From: Raskinella chloraquaticus (SeqCode)
Lineage (GTDB): Bacteria; Pseudomonadota; Alphaproteobacteria; Rhizobiales; UBA4765
Assembly: GCA_002365175.1 (NCBI GenBank)
Contig: DEZK01000019.1
Coordinates: 5,255-69,254, forward strand
Reading direction: 5' to 3'
DNA: 64,000 nucleotides
The notes under the pieces are model-generated. The model ran no database searches, was not told where the DNA came from, and saw nothing but the letters and a program-made list of their open reading frames with translations. This document shows, piece by piece, positions 1 to 8,692 of this stretch; positions within the stretch are counted from its first letter, which is position 1; each line of letters begins with the position of its first letter. The translations under genes and the position numbers were made by a program.

Positions 1-1
1 C

Positions 2-1144
2 CCTGCCAACATTACCGGGTCGACAACGCTGTCGGGCGGGGCCAACACTGACTCTCTTACCACCAGCTTCGCAGCCAACGACACCATTACCGTCAATGGC
101 ACGACCCTTACCTTTGTTGCCTCGGGTGCCACTGGCAACCAGCTCAACGTCACCGACACCGTCGGCGATCTCCTGAGCCGGATTGACAGTATCACTGGCG
201 CCACCACGGCCTCCACGATTTCGGGCGGCCGGGTTACGTTGTCGACCGGCACCACGAGCGACCTCTCCATCACCAGCTCGAACGCTGCGGCGTTCAACTC
301 GCTGGGCTTTACCGGTGGTGCGGTTACTCAGGCCCGGACCAGCGCCAACGCTCTCAGCGGTCTTACCTTGACCGTTGGCGCTACCGGCAACGGCACGGCA
401 ACGAACATCACGTTCGGCACCGGCTCCGGCCAGGTTTCGACACTTGATCAGCTGAACGCGGCTCTCGCCTCGAACAACCTGCAGGCGTCGATTTCCACCG
501 CCGGCGCGATTTCGCTCACCACCACCAATGATGCCGCTTCTTCCACCATCGGCACCATCGGCGGTACCGCTGCCGGATCAGGCCGGGCCTTCAACGGCCT
601 GACCGCAACTGCTCCGGTTGCTGACGCGACATCGCAGGCTCAGCGCGCCGCGCTGGTCTCGGCCTTCAACAACACTGTCGTTCAAATCGATCGCTTGGCA
701 GCGGACGCGTCGTTCAACGGCGTCAACCTGCTCTCACGCGATGATCTGCGTCTGGTGTTCAACGAAACCGGCCGTTCAACCGCGACCGTTGCTGGCGTTG
801 ACTTCTCCTCAACCGGTCTTGGCCTCAGCCAGCTGACCGGCGGGACCGACTTCCTGGATGCCAACAACATCAACTCGACCATTTCGCAGTTGAGCCGGGC
901 CACGTCGACGCTGCGTTCGCAGGCTTCCACCTTCGGCGCCAGCCTCTCGCTGGTTCAGGTCCGCCAGGACTTCTCGCGTAACCTGATTAACGTTCTGCAG
1001 ACCGGTTCGGCGAACCTCACCCTCGCCGACACCAACGAGGAAGCCGCCAACAGCCAGGCACTGACGACCCGTCAGCAGCTCTCGGTGTCGGCTCTCGGCC
1101 TCGCCAACCAGGCTCAGCAGAGCGTCCTCCAGCTTCTGCGATAA
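2..1144 (+). CDS. Flagellin, C-terminal part (5' end outside window)
   Basis: The reading frame is open to the left edge, so only the last 380 residues are present and the start lies upstream. The last 90 or so residues are the flagellin C-terminal helical domain: a heptad-like run around ISQLSRATSTLRSQ, then LANQAQQSVLQLLR at the end. This domain packs with the N-terminal helices in the filament core. The visible part before it is Thr/Ser/Gly/Ala-rich and looks like two beta-rich surface (D2/D3-like) inserts, one around VNGTTLTFVASG and one around LTLTVGATGNG. It is followed by a strong terminator and by flbT/flaF, regulators of flagellin expression in alphaproteobacteria. Flagellin-family membership is firm; which flagellin paralogue it is cannot be told. 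Confidence 0.93.
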   Translation, partial: PANITGSTTLSGGANTDSLTTSFAANDTITVNGTTLTFVASGATGNQLNVTDTVGDLLSRIDSITGATTASTISGGRVTLSTGTTSDLSITSSNAAAFNSLGFTGGAVTQARTSANALSGLTLTVGATGNGTATNITFGTGSGQVSTLDQLNAALASNNLQASISTAGAISLTTTNDAASSTIGTIGGTAAGSGRAFNGLTATAPVADATSQAQRAALVSAFNNTVVQIDRLAADASFNGVNLLSRDDLRLVFNETGRSTATVAGVDFSSTGLGLSQLTGGTDFLDANNINSTISQLSRATSTLRSQASTFGASLSLVQVRQDFSRNLINVLQTGSANLTLADTNEEAANSQALTTRQQLSVSALGLANQAQQSVLQLLR

Positions 1145-1168
1145 GCCTTATCTCCTTCGGGAGACAAG

Positions 1169-1199
1169 CGGCGGGGCCAAAAGCCCCGCCGTTTTTTTT
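1169..1199 (+). terminator. Rho-independent terminator after flagellin
   Basis: A perfect 9-bp stem (1169-1177 with 1183-1191, CGGCGGGGC/GCCCCGCCG) closes a 5-base loop and runs into eight T residues. It lies 25 bases after the flagellin stop, so flagellin is probably transcribed as its own unit. Confidence 0.95.
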
Positions 1200-1216
1200 G
1201 GCGTTGTGCGGTAAAA

Positions 1217-1231
1217 CTAACTGGCCATTAA
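1217..1231. promoter_or_regulatory. CtrA-like box upstream of flbT (one mismatch)
   Basis: CTAA-N7-TTAA followed by CC, one base off the CtrA full-site consensus TTAA-N7-TTAA. It sits 40 bases before the flbT start, where a promoter would be expected. CtrA controls flagellar genes in Caulobacter and relatives; control here is inferred from the motif alone. Confidence 0.4.
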
Positions 1232-1270
1232 CCAAAAAAGTGTCCCATCCAACCTGATACGGAGGATGAC

Positions 1271-1654
1271 ATGTCGTTGAAAGTCGAACTGAAACCGGGT
1301 GAAAAAATCATCATCGGCGAGAGCGTACTGACCAATGGCGTCGGTCGCACGACGATCCTGATTGACGGCACAGCGCCAATCCTGCGCGAGCGCGACGTTC
1401 TGGCGCCGGATCTGGCAAACACGCCGGCGTCTCGTATCTATCTATGCGTGCAGATGATGTACTTACATAATGATATCCTTAAATTTCACGAGCAATATCT
1501 TGAATTTGTTCGTGATTTAATTACCGCAGCACCCAGTTTTACGCCAATACTTCAGCGTGTAAGTAACTTCGTTTTAAGGGGCATGCTCTATAAAGCGGTG
1601 AAGGAAGCAAAATCCCTTCTTTCACACGAAAAGGCGTTGTTATCGAATGTCTAA
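1271..1654 (+). CDS. flbT: FlbT, flagellin mRNA regulator
   Basis: 127 residues, the usual length of FlbT. In Caulobacter FlbT binds the 5' region of flagellin mRNA and couples flagellin translation to completion of the hook-basal body. The sequence has the expected N-terminal beta-rich half (LKPGEKIIIGESVLTNG) and an alpha-helical C-terminal half (VQMMYLHNDILKFHEQYLEF). An upstream GGAGGATGAC is a good ribosome site for this ATG. The gene overlaps flaF by 8 bases, so the two are translationally coupled. The second half is clearly more AT-rich than its neighbours (around 1440-1620). Confidence 0.93.
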   Translation: MSLKVELKPGEKIIIGESVLTNGVGRTTILIDGTAPILRERDVLAPDLANTPASRIYLCVQMMYLHNDILKFHEQYLEFVRDLITAAPSFTPILQRVSNFVLRGMLYKAVKEAKSLLSHEKALLSNV

Positions 1655-2012
1655 CGCTGCTCAGATCTATCAAAGAAATGCGAATGCCAGTTCAACGCCT
1701 CGCGAGACTGAATCCCAGATACTGATTGAAACAGCCGCCCGTTTCCAGCGCATCCACGATAATTGGGAAACCGAGGCAAGCGCACTCAACCTCACCTTGC
1801 TGATGAACCGCAAGATCTGGTCGGTTTTTCTCAGCTCCGTGATGATGGATGAATGCCCGCACCCGCGCGAGGTACGCGAGAACATTGCCAATCTCGCTGT
1901 TTTCATTTTTGCCCGCACGCTGGAATTGCAGATCGAGCCCAAGCGCGAGATGCTGACGGCGCTCATCAACATCAACCGCCAGATCGCCGCCGGCCTCAAC
2001 GGACGCGGCTGA
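1647..2012 (+). CDS. flaF: FlaF, flagellar biosynthesis regulator
   Basis: 121 residues, all-helical, with the FlaF pattern: N-terminal AAQIYQRNA, then ETESQILIETAARF, then a C-terminal helix ending LTALININRQIAAGL. FlaF is needed for flagellin synthesis and secretion and acts opposite to FlbT. It starts inside the last codons of flbT (8-base overlap), so the pair forms one operon. A bidirectional-looking terminator follows. Confidence 0.92.
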   Translation: MSNAAQIYQRNANASSTPRETESQILIETAARFQRIHDNWETEASALNLTLLMNRKIWSVFLSSVMMDECPHPREVRENIANLAVFIFARTLELQIEPKREMLTALININRQIAAGLNGRG

Positions 2013-2036
2013 TTGGAATCATGCGGCCATGACGGC

Positions 2037-2066
2037 AAAAGCCCGGTACAATGCCGGGCTTTTTTA
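2037..2066. terminator. Bidirectional terminator between flaF and flgL
   Basis: A 7-bp stem AGCCCGG/CCGGGCT (2040-2046 with 2054-2060) is flanked by AAAA on the left and TTTTTT on the right. It can stop flbT-flaF transcripts on plus and the converging flgE-K-L transcript on minus. The 48 bases between it and the flgL stop are strongly AT-rich. Confidence 0.88.
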
Positions 2067-2113
2067 TTATCAATAATTGAAACTATATTGTATAAATATA
2101 ATCGAACACTATA

Positions 2114-3619
2114 TCAATTCAGAAAATTGACAAGACTGAGCTGTGACAGGCGCGACGTCGTCTGGTAGGATGCCTGCAGACTGGTCTGCAATTGAAGAAT
2201 CTCGGTCGCCACCTGTTGCTTGTCGACATTCTCGATATCGCTCAGCAGGTTTTGCAGAATATTCCGGGTGGCGTTCTGTCGCGTTTGCGCGGATTGCACC
2301 GATTGCTGGACAACCGCAATCTCGCTGCTGATCGTCTGGACTGACTGGCCCGACGTGTCGCCAAGCCCGTTGCGCACCGTGAGCGACAGGGCCGCATAGG
2401 CATTGCCGGTTCTGGCGTCATTGGGATCAAACTTGACGGCAGCAAAGGCGGCGAGATTGGAAACGATCCTGCGCAATCCCGACTCGGTCGCGCGAATGCC
2501 ATAGCCCACCGTGATTGACGTATCGATGCGCACCGCCGCCGTCTGGCGCGCCGAACCGCCACCCGTATCCCCGGTGTACCACGTGACAGTATTCCCGGCC
2601 GTGCCGGTGGTCAGCAATTGCGTTGCGCTTTCCGCCGGCCCGCCGGAAACATCAACCCGTGTCGGTGTTTTTTCTGGCGGTCCGGCGCTGACATCGAAGA
2701 ACCCGTCCGCCGCCGCTGCCGTTGAGGCCGCACGCAGCTCAGAGGATGCCAGGCTCGTGACAGCGGAGTTGAGCGCGGCATTGAAATTGGCGGCCGTCGC
2801 CGCCGCATCTGCTCCGATCTGGAACTGGCCTGATCCCGGCGCGCCATTGACTGCCGTCAGTGACAAGGGCGTCGAGGTGCCGTTGGGCAGATTGAAGGTA
2901 ATGCGGAAATCGTCACCTGAATTCGGAATGCCGGTGAAATTGACGACTGTATTGACAGGCGGCCCGGCATTGGTGGCAATCGTTGCATTGGTCAGATTGC
3001 CACCAGTGCCACCGATCTTGAAGCCAAACACCCCTGATGGCGTTTCCGACAGGGTGATGGTGTTGCCGGCGAATTGCTGTTGCAGGCGCCCCAGCCCGTC
3101 GGCACCAAGATCGGCCCGGTTACGCTCGCTGATGACATCCGCCAGGCCCGACCTGCCGCTGACGCCCTGGATGATGTCGCTTGACGACAAGGACGCATCG
3201 CTCGTCGTTGCTCTGCCCGAAAACAATTTGCGGCCGCCCGAATCCTGATTGAACAGGTCGATCACTTCGTCGAGCTGCGTCAAGGCCAGCCTCTGCTGGG
3301 CGGTCTGCGACCCATCGACAGGGGTAAAGGCCGTTGTCGCGTTAGCACCACGCTGCGCCGTGACAACCTCGTTGACGCGATCAAACGTCGACTGCACGAC
3401 ACTCAGTCGGAGATTGAGCTGGCTGATGGTTTCGCCGAAGCCGTCGAACGCTGCGATCTTCGAATGCGCATCCAGTGAGGCTTGCCGCTGACCACCGAGT
3501 TCGGCATAGCTCTGCGCCCTCTTGCCGCTGCCAAGCTGCAGTTGCAGCTGCTCAAACTGCGCCCGCTGCTGCGTGATAAGCCGCAGAACATTGCCGTTGC
3601 TGATTGAGGGGACGCTCAT
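2114..3619 (-). CDS. flgL: Flagellar hook-filament junction protein FlgL (long form)
   Basis: 501 residues. The N-terminal helical region (about 1-140, with LRLITQQRAQFEQLQLQLGSG) and the C-terminal helix (last 80, ending SRLSQLSLVNFL) are flagellin-like and fit FlgL/HAP3, which joins the hook to the filament. Typical FlgL proteins are nearer 300-400 residues. The extra length is a Thr/Ala/Gly-rich beta-type insert at about 190-370, including IPNSGDDFRITFNLPNG and AATAANFNAAL. It follows flgK by 12 bases and is the last gene of the flgE-flgK-flgL unit. A flagellin-like paralogue is less likely given the flgK neighbour. Confidence 0.85.
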   Translation of the reverse strand: MSVPSISNGNVLRLITQQRAQFEQLQLQLGSGKRAQSYAELGGQRQASLDAHSKIAAFDGFGETISQLNLRLSVVQSTFDRVNEVVTAQRGANATTAFTPVDGSQTAQQRLALTQLDEVIDLFNQDSGGRKLFSGRATTSDASLSSSDIIQGVSGRSGLADVISERNRADLGADGLGRLQQQFAGNTITLSETPSGVFGFKIGGTGGNLTNATIATNAGPPVNTVVNFTGIPNSGDDFRITFNLPNGTSTPLSLTAVNGAPGSGQFQIGADAAATAANFNAALNSAVTSLASSELRAASTAAAADGFFDVSAGPPEKTPTRVDVSGGPAESATQLLTTGTAGNTVTWYTGDTGGGSARQTAAVRIDTSITVGYGIRATESGLRRIVSNLAAFAAVKFDPNDARTGNAYAALSLTVRNGLGDTSGQSVQTISSEIAVVQQSVQSAQTRQNATRNILQNLLSDIENVDKQQVATEILQLQTSLQASYQTTSRLSQLSLVNFLN

Positions 3620-3631
3620 TGCTCACTCCAC

Positions 3632-5509
3632 CTAGGCGTTCAACAAGGCCTGCGTCAGATCCCGCACGACGGTGAGGATTCGCGCACTGGCCTGATAGGT
3701 TTGCTGGAGCTGAATGAGATTACTCAACTCCTCGTCTGTATTGACTTTCGCATCAGAGTCGAAACGGTTCTGCAGGCCACTGACGACAACCTGCTGACCG
3801 CTGTCGATGGACTTCGCGGTCGCGGCGATCTGGCCCTTGTCGGAAATCACACGCTGCAGATAATTCGTCAGTGTGCCGCTCGCGGGAGCCGTGGCCGATC
3901 CGATTGTTCCTGCCGGAACGAAGGTCCGGACATTCCTGGTGATGGCGTCAAGAATGGCATTCGGTCGTGCCGGATCGCCGGCGCTCGTCGTGGAGCTGAA
4001 TTTGACCAGTGCCGCCGGGTCCGCCTGGAGCGCTCCGTTGACCGCGAAGCGCTGCGCAAAACCGCGCCTCTGCGGTGTGTTGTCGAGGCTGTCGGAGAAA
4101 ATCTGGTTGGCATTGCCCCCATCGACAAACAGCGGCAGCGCCGTCGTACCGCCGGCAAGCGAGGTTTCGGTGACGGTGGCCGAAGCCGCCGTGATCGTTG
4201 TTGCGGCACTGCCATCGCTGACAACTTCGAGGACGTTGGGGCTGCCCGGCGGATTGGTGACGCTGACGCCGGTCCCGAACTTCGCCTGAAGGGCTGTCTG
4301 CAAGGCAGCTGCTGCGGCGCTGTTGCCGCCTGAAAAACCGATGCCGACGACCTCGTCATTGGGATTGGCAGTGACGGTGTTGTTGAGCGGCAGCTTGCTC
4401 GCGTCATCGACGCGCACCACCGTCACATTGCGGACAGCACCCCCAACATTGACAGTGAACGAGAGATGATCGCCCGGGCGAAGCTGCGACACATCAATGC
4501 CAAAACCGGTACCGCCGGCATTGGTGGTGGCTGTTCCGGCGACGCTCTTCTCTGACGTTGCCTCGGCAAGCCCGGCTGCAAAATTATCGAGCTGAGCCTG
4601 TGCTTCAGGCAGGATTCGGTCACGCAGATTGAGGTAGGCCGCGATTTCCCCGCTGCGGAAGGCGCTCTGCGCCACCAGATCGACCGACAAGCCGCCGACC
4701 GATGTCAGCGTGATGGTGCCAACACCCCGTTTGGTAGGATCAATATCGTAGGATTGCTGCGGCGTAATCGTCGCCCGCGGATCAAACGACAACGTGACCG
4801 GCTGACGATCAAACAACGACACGCCCGAGCGCGTGAAAATCGACACCGAGCGATCCGAGCGCTCCTGAACGCGGATATCGATGATATTGGAAAGATCATT
4901 GATCGCCTGATCGCGGGCATCCAGAAGGTCGGACGGTTCCTGTGACGCTGAAGCCGCCGCCGAAATCTGCTGGTCGATTTGCGAGATGCGCTGCAACGCA
5001 TCATTGGCGCGCTGCACGGCATCGTTGATGCCCTGCTCGCTTTCAAGCCGCAGGCTCTGGATCTGGTCCGAAATGCTCCGGACCTGCTGTACCAGCACGT
5101 TCGCCCTGTCGACAACCTGGGATTGAGAAACCGCATTTTCCGGTGACGTCGCGAGCTGCTGCAAGGCATTCGTGAACTGATTGAGAACAGCATCGAGCGA
5201 TGCCGCATCGCCCGGAGTCCCGAAAAGCTGGTTCAGCCGATCAGCATATTGGGCGGTGATGTTGGTAAACTTGCCTCCTGCGGATTCTGTCCGCAGCGAG
5301 CTCTGCAACAGATTATCGACGGTTCTGACCGTCCCCTGCGAACGCAAACCGATGACGCGGTTGTCAACGATCTGCGTCGATTGCTGCAGAACCTTGCGCG
5401 TGTAGCCTGGCTGGTTGGCGCTGGCGACATTTTGCGCCACCACGTCGAGCCCGGCCTGGGAAATACGCAGACCCGTGATAGCAGACTGCAATGCGCCGTT
5501 GATCGACAT
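3632..5509 (-). CDS. flgK: Flagellar hook-associated protein 1, FlgK
   Basis: 625 residues, longer than the common 450-560. The N-terminus (INGALQSAITGLRISQAG then VAQNVASANQPGYTRK) is the classic rod/hook/HAP signature, and the C-terminus (ELSNLIQLQQTYQASARIL) is the FlgK-specific tail. Residues 120-210 are a helical coiled region. The middle and late-middle part (about 340-480) is a Thr/Val/Ala-rich insert, including DVSQLRPGDHLSFTVNVGG. FlgK forms the first ring of the hook-filament junction, with FlgL next. It lies 41 bases after flgE in one direction, and flgL follows. Confidence 0.93.
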   Translation of the reverse strand: MSINGALQSAITGLRISQAGLDVVAQNVASANQPGYTRKVLQQSTQIVDNRVIGLRSQGTVRTVDNLLQSSLRTESAGGKFTNITAQYADRLNQLFGTPGDAASLDAVLNQFTNALQQLATSPENAVSQSQVVDRANVLVQQVRSISDQIQSLRLESEQGINDAVQRANDALQRISQIDQQISAAASASQEPSDLLDARDQAINDLSNIIDIRVQERSDRSVSIFTRSGVSLFDRQPVTLSFDPRATITPQQSYDIDPTKRGVGTITLTSVGGLSVDLVAQSAFRSGEIAAYLNLRDRILPEAQAQLDNFAAGLAEATSEKSVAGTATTNAGGTGFGIDVSQLRPGDHLSFTVNVGGAVRNVTVVRVDDASKLPLNNTVTANPNDEVVGIGFSGGNSAAAAALQTALQAKFGTGVSVTNPPGSPNVLEVVSDGSAATTITAASATVTETSLAGGTTALPLFVDGGNANQIFSDSLDNTPQRRGFAQRFAVNGALQADPAALVKFSSTTSAGDPARPNAILDAITRNVRTFVPAGTIGSATAPASGTLTNYLQRVISDKGQIAATAKSIDSGQQVVVSGLQNRFDSDAKVNTDEELSNLIQLQQTYQASARILTVVRDLTQALLNA

Positions 5510-5550
5510 GGCTGACCTCTGGTCTTACGCGATCGCTGTCTCAGAACCCG

Positions 5551-6957
5551 TCAGCGGATAAGGTTGGTCACTTCCTGCAGTAGCTGGTTGACCGTCGTGA
5601 TGACGCGCGTATTGGCTGTGTAGGCCTGCTGGGTAATGATAAGTTTGGAAAACTCCTCAGCGATGTCGACATTCGAGCCTTCGAGCGAACTTCCGACGAT
5701 ATTGGTTCCGTTCGAGATGATCGGCACGCCTGACTCTCCCGTTGACTGGAAGGTGTTGCCATCTGAACGCTGCAACGCGTCTGGATTGTTGAAATTGGCA
5801 AGAACGACATCGGCGAGTTTCTGCGTTCGCCCATTCGTATAGGTGCCAATGACCCCGCCACCATCGCCGATGGCAACGCTGCTCAATTGACCTGCCGAAA
5901 AGCCGTTCTGATCGATCTGGGTCTGCTGAACATTGCCATTGCTGTCCTGAAACTGCGTCAGGCCGGCTTCACCATGGCGCAGTGTGACCCCACCCAGTGT
6001 TTGTCCACCAACTGTGATGCTGCCCAGACTGATGGAATTGACCGGGGGCGACAGCTGACCACTGGTGTTGAAAGTATAATTCGTACCGACATTTTGCCAG
6101 ATAGGCGTCGTCGGCGGTTGGCCGTTGACGATCTGGCCCGTCTGATAAAACAGGTTCCAGGTTTCAGCCCCTGACGTATTGCTTGTCTTGGCCCAACGTA
6201 GTGTCAGCGGGATTTGAGCGCCCTGATTGTTGAACAGTGTCAAGCCGCCCCCATCGATCGAATGATTGAGGAAAAAGGTGTTGTCTCCGGCATTCACCGT
6301 ACCGCCACCAAGCGGCGCGGGGCGCGGATCGCCTGACTGGAACGGGCCGGTCGCCGAATAATCATTGCTGGCATTAAGCAGTTCCCCGCCGGCCTCACCG
6401 TTGACGAAAGCGGTCGTGCGCGGGGTGGAAGCGAGATTGGCGCGGTAATTGATCTCTGTCGTGGCTTGCGCGGCCTGAAAATCGCTGGTGATCTGGAGCA
6501 CTTGCGGGGTCGAGCCGGTGCGGTTGCCGGTAACGGGATCGGTGGGAATGCCTTTGAGATAATTGCCGGCGCCGTTGCGCAGGAAGCCAAACTGGTCAAG
6601 GTTGAAATCGCCGCGCCGTGAATAGCGATCGACACCGGTGAATGTCGGACGACCGTCGGACGATCCGCTCGAACTGTCCACAATAAAGAGGCCACGGCCA
6701 CTGATCGCCAGATTGGTCCCGATGGAGTTGCCCGTGACCCCGCCCTGAAGCTGATTGGTGCTGCGCGAATAGGCAAGAACCGATCCGGCTGCCTGGCGCG
6801 TCGGCGCTCCGTCGGCGACCAGATCGATGAACGCCGTATCGACCCGCTTGAACCCGGTTGTCTGTGAATTGGCGATGTTGCCGGATATGTTTTCAATCGC
6901 AAACGCCTGCGACTGAATACCAGCGACAGAAGTTGTAAGTGCGTCAAAGATACCCAT
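5551..6957 (-). CDS. flgE: Flagellar hook protein FlgE
   Basis: 468 residues. It begins with the rod/hook N-terminal motif (FDALTTSVAGIQSQAFAIE then NISGNIANSQTTGFKR) and ends with the matching C-terminal helix (FSKLIITQQAYTANTRVIT). The interior includes the FlgE central domain (GGLTLFNNQGAQIPLTLRW) and a late strand-rich region with RTQKLADVVLANFNNPD. FlgE polymerises into the flexible hook. It is first in a minus-strand flgE-flgK-flgL unit, and its start faces an AT-rich regulatory region. Confidence 0.94.
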   Translation of the reverse strand: MGIFDALTTSVAGIQSQAFAIENISGNIANSQTTGFKRVDTAFIDLVADGAPTRQAAGSVLAYSRSTNQLQGGVTGNSIGTNLAISGRGLFIVDSSSGSSDGRPTFTGVDRYSRRGDFNLDQFGFLRNGAGNYLKGIPTDPVTGNRTGSTPQVLQITSDFQAAQATTEINYRANLASTPRTTAFVNGEAGGELLNASNDYSATGPFQSGDPRPAPLGGGTVNAGDNTFFLNHSIDGGGLTLFNNQGAQIPLTLRWAKTSNTSGAETWNLFYQTGQIVNGQPPTTPIWQNVGTNYTFNTSGQLSPPVNSISLGSITVGGQTLGGVTLRHGEAGLTQFQDSNGNVQQTQIDQNGFSAGQLSSVAIGDGGGVIGTYTNGRTQKLADVVLANFNNPDALQRSDGNTFQSTGESGVPIISNGTNIVGSSLEGSNVDIAEEFSKLIITQQAYTANTRVITTVNQLLQEVTNLIR

Positions 6958-7225
6958 GACATGTTCCTCAGCAAATATTCGACGAAAATCGCCTCTATAT
7001 TGATTGAAGGCAAAGCGTATGCCACAATAAAAAATGCAACAATTTCAATAATTTATATAGTTAATACAATATAAATACATGATTTAACCCGGCAAGAATG
7101 TCCTTTTTTCTTTACCTATCGGCAGAATTTGCCGGGTATCGCTCATTGCGCTCGAACGTTTGGTTAACGGCGCTTTAATCGGTCGATGCGAACGTCGCAC
7201 ACCTGCTTCATCACACGAGGACGCC
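6958..7225. promoter_or_regulatory. Divergent promoter region, flgE / PLP decarboxylase
   Basis: This spacer between two genes read outward is very AT-rich at 7015-7085, unlike the GC-rich genes on both sides. It holds a perfect TTAA-N7-TTAA site (see separate entry). No gene is visible in it. Confidence 0.6.
7164..7178. promoter_or_regulatory. CtrA-like full site TTAA-N7-TTAA
   Basis: TTAA at 7164-7167 and TTAA at 7175-7178 are separated by exactly seven bases (CGGCGCT). It lies about 205 bases from the flgE start and 48 bases before the decarboxylase start, so either gene could be the target. This is a motif match only. Confidence 0.45.
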
Positions 7226-8692
7226 TTGCCCGATCTTGATCCGACCGACTGGAAGATTTTTTCGGCAGATGCCCATCGCGCCCTTGATAATGTGATCGCT
7301 CATATGGCGACGCTGCGCGACCGTCCGGTCTGGCAGGAGATGACGCCGGCCGTGCGTCAGCGCTTCACCACGCCGCTGCCGCGCCGCGAGACGCCGCTGG
7401 GCGACATCTTGAGCGAGGCGTCGGCGAACATCATGCCCTACGCCACCGGTAATGGTCACCCGCTCTTCATGGGCTGGGTCCACGGCGCCGGCACACCTGT
7501 CGGCATGGTGGCGGAGATGATCACCGCCGGCCTTAACGCCAATTGCGGCGGGCGCGATCATGTCGGCATAGAAATCGAGGAGCAGATCACCCGCTGGGCA
7601 AGTCAGCTCTTCGGCTTTCCACGCGAGGCATCTGGCGTCTTCGTTACCGGAACCTCGATGGCCAATCTGCTTGGCCTGGTCGTTGCCCGCCATCGCGCCC
7701 TTGGCGGCGAGGGCAAGGCGCGCGGCCTTGCCGCAGCCGACGCCCCGCTCGTCGCCTATACCTCAAGCGAGGCGCATGGGTGTATCGCGCGCGCCATGGA
7801 AGTCGCCGGCCTGGGGAGCAACGCCCTGCGCATGATTGCCGTCAACGACGAGGGCGCCATGGACAGCGCCACACTGGAAGAAGCCATCGCGCGTGACCGC
7901 CGCGCCGGGCTTAAACCGTTTCTGATCGTCGGCACTGCCGGCAGCGTCAATCGCGGCGCCATCGACCCCCTCGACAAGCTCGCTGACATCGCTGAGCGCG
8001 AGGGCATGAGCTTTCACGTCGATGGTGCCTTCGGGGCTCTGATCGCCTTGAGTGACAAATTGCGCCCGTTGCTGGCTGGCATCGAGCGCGCCGACAGCAT
8101 CGCCTTCGACTTCCACAAATGGGCGCATGTTCCCTACGATAGCGGCTTTCTCCTGGTGCGCGACAGCGCGCTCCACCGTGACACCTTCGCCCAGCCGGCC
8201 GCCTACCTTGCACGCAGCCCGGCGGGACTAGGTGCGGGCGAAAATTGGCCCTGCGACTTCGGCGTTGATCTTTCGCGCGGCTTTCGTGCGCTTAAGGTAT
8301 GGATGACATTTCAGGTGCTGGGGGCAGACCGCATCGCTGCCGCCATTGAGGATAATTGCCGGCTGGCGCGGATTTTGGCCGAACGCCTGACGGCAAGCGG
8401 CCTCTATGAGGTCGTTAAATCTCCCGCCCTCAATATCGTCTGCTTTGCGCTGGCCGGTGATGAGAACGGCGCGTCAAGCGAGCCGATTGTCATCGACCTG
8501 CAGCGCAGCGGCCGCGCCGCGCCATCCCTGACACGGATCGACGGTCGTCAAGTGATCCGCGCGGCGATCGTCAATCACCGCTCTACGCAGGCCGATATCG
8601 ACGATTTTATGATATCGTTGCAGGTAAGCGCGCTGCGTATCGCGCAGGCCCGTTTCAATGAGACGATCACCGGGAAACGTCACATCGCCTGA
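7226..8692 (+). CDS. PLP-dependent amino acid decarboxylase (group II)
   Basis: 488 residues from the preferred TTG start, which has GAGG five bases upstream. An upstream ATG at 7160 would add 22 unconvincing residues and would run through the CtrA-like box. It belongs to the aromatic-L-amino-acid / glutamate decarboxylase fold. The PLP lysine is K298 in FDFHKWAH, the Asp that pairs with the pyridine nitrogen is D266 in HVDGAFG, and GTSMANLLG is the cofactor phosphate-binding loop. Substrate cannot be read: aromatic amino acids are one option, but many soil-bacterial members are uncharacterised. It ends 13 bases inside the converging ATP-grasp-like gene. Confidence 0.85.
   Translation: MPDLDPTDWKIFSADAHRALDNVIAHMATLRDRPVWQEMTPAVRQRFTTPLPRRETPLGDILSEASANIMPYATGNGHPLFMGWVHGAGTPVGMVAEMITAGLNANCGGRDHVGIEIEEQITRWASQLFGFPREASGVFVTGTSMANLLGLVVARHRALGGEGKARGLAAADAPLVAYTSSEAHGCIARAMEVAGLGSNALRMIAVNDEGAMDSATLEEAIARDRRAGLKPFLIVGTAGSVNRGAIDPLDKLADIAEREGMSFHVDGAFGALIALSDKLRPLLAGIERADSIAFDFHKWAHVPYDSGFLLVRDSALHRDTFAQPAAYLARSPAGLGAGENWPCDFGVDLSRGFRALKVWMTFQVLGADRIAAAIEDNCRLARILAERLTASGLYEVVKSPALNIVCFALAGDENGASSEPIVIDLQRSGRAAPSLTRIDGRQVIRAAIVNHRSTQADIDDFMISLQVSALRIAQARFNETITGKRHIA

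Noticed and set aside
7037..7060. Possible CtrA-like site TTAA-N7-TAAA in the AT-rich spacer
   Set aside because: One mismatch in a very AT-rich stretch, so easily expected by chance.
7160..7225. ATG start for the decarboxylase at 7160
   Set aside because: It runs through a CtrA-like box and has no ribosome site; TTG 7226 follows GAGG at proper distance.
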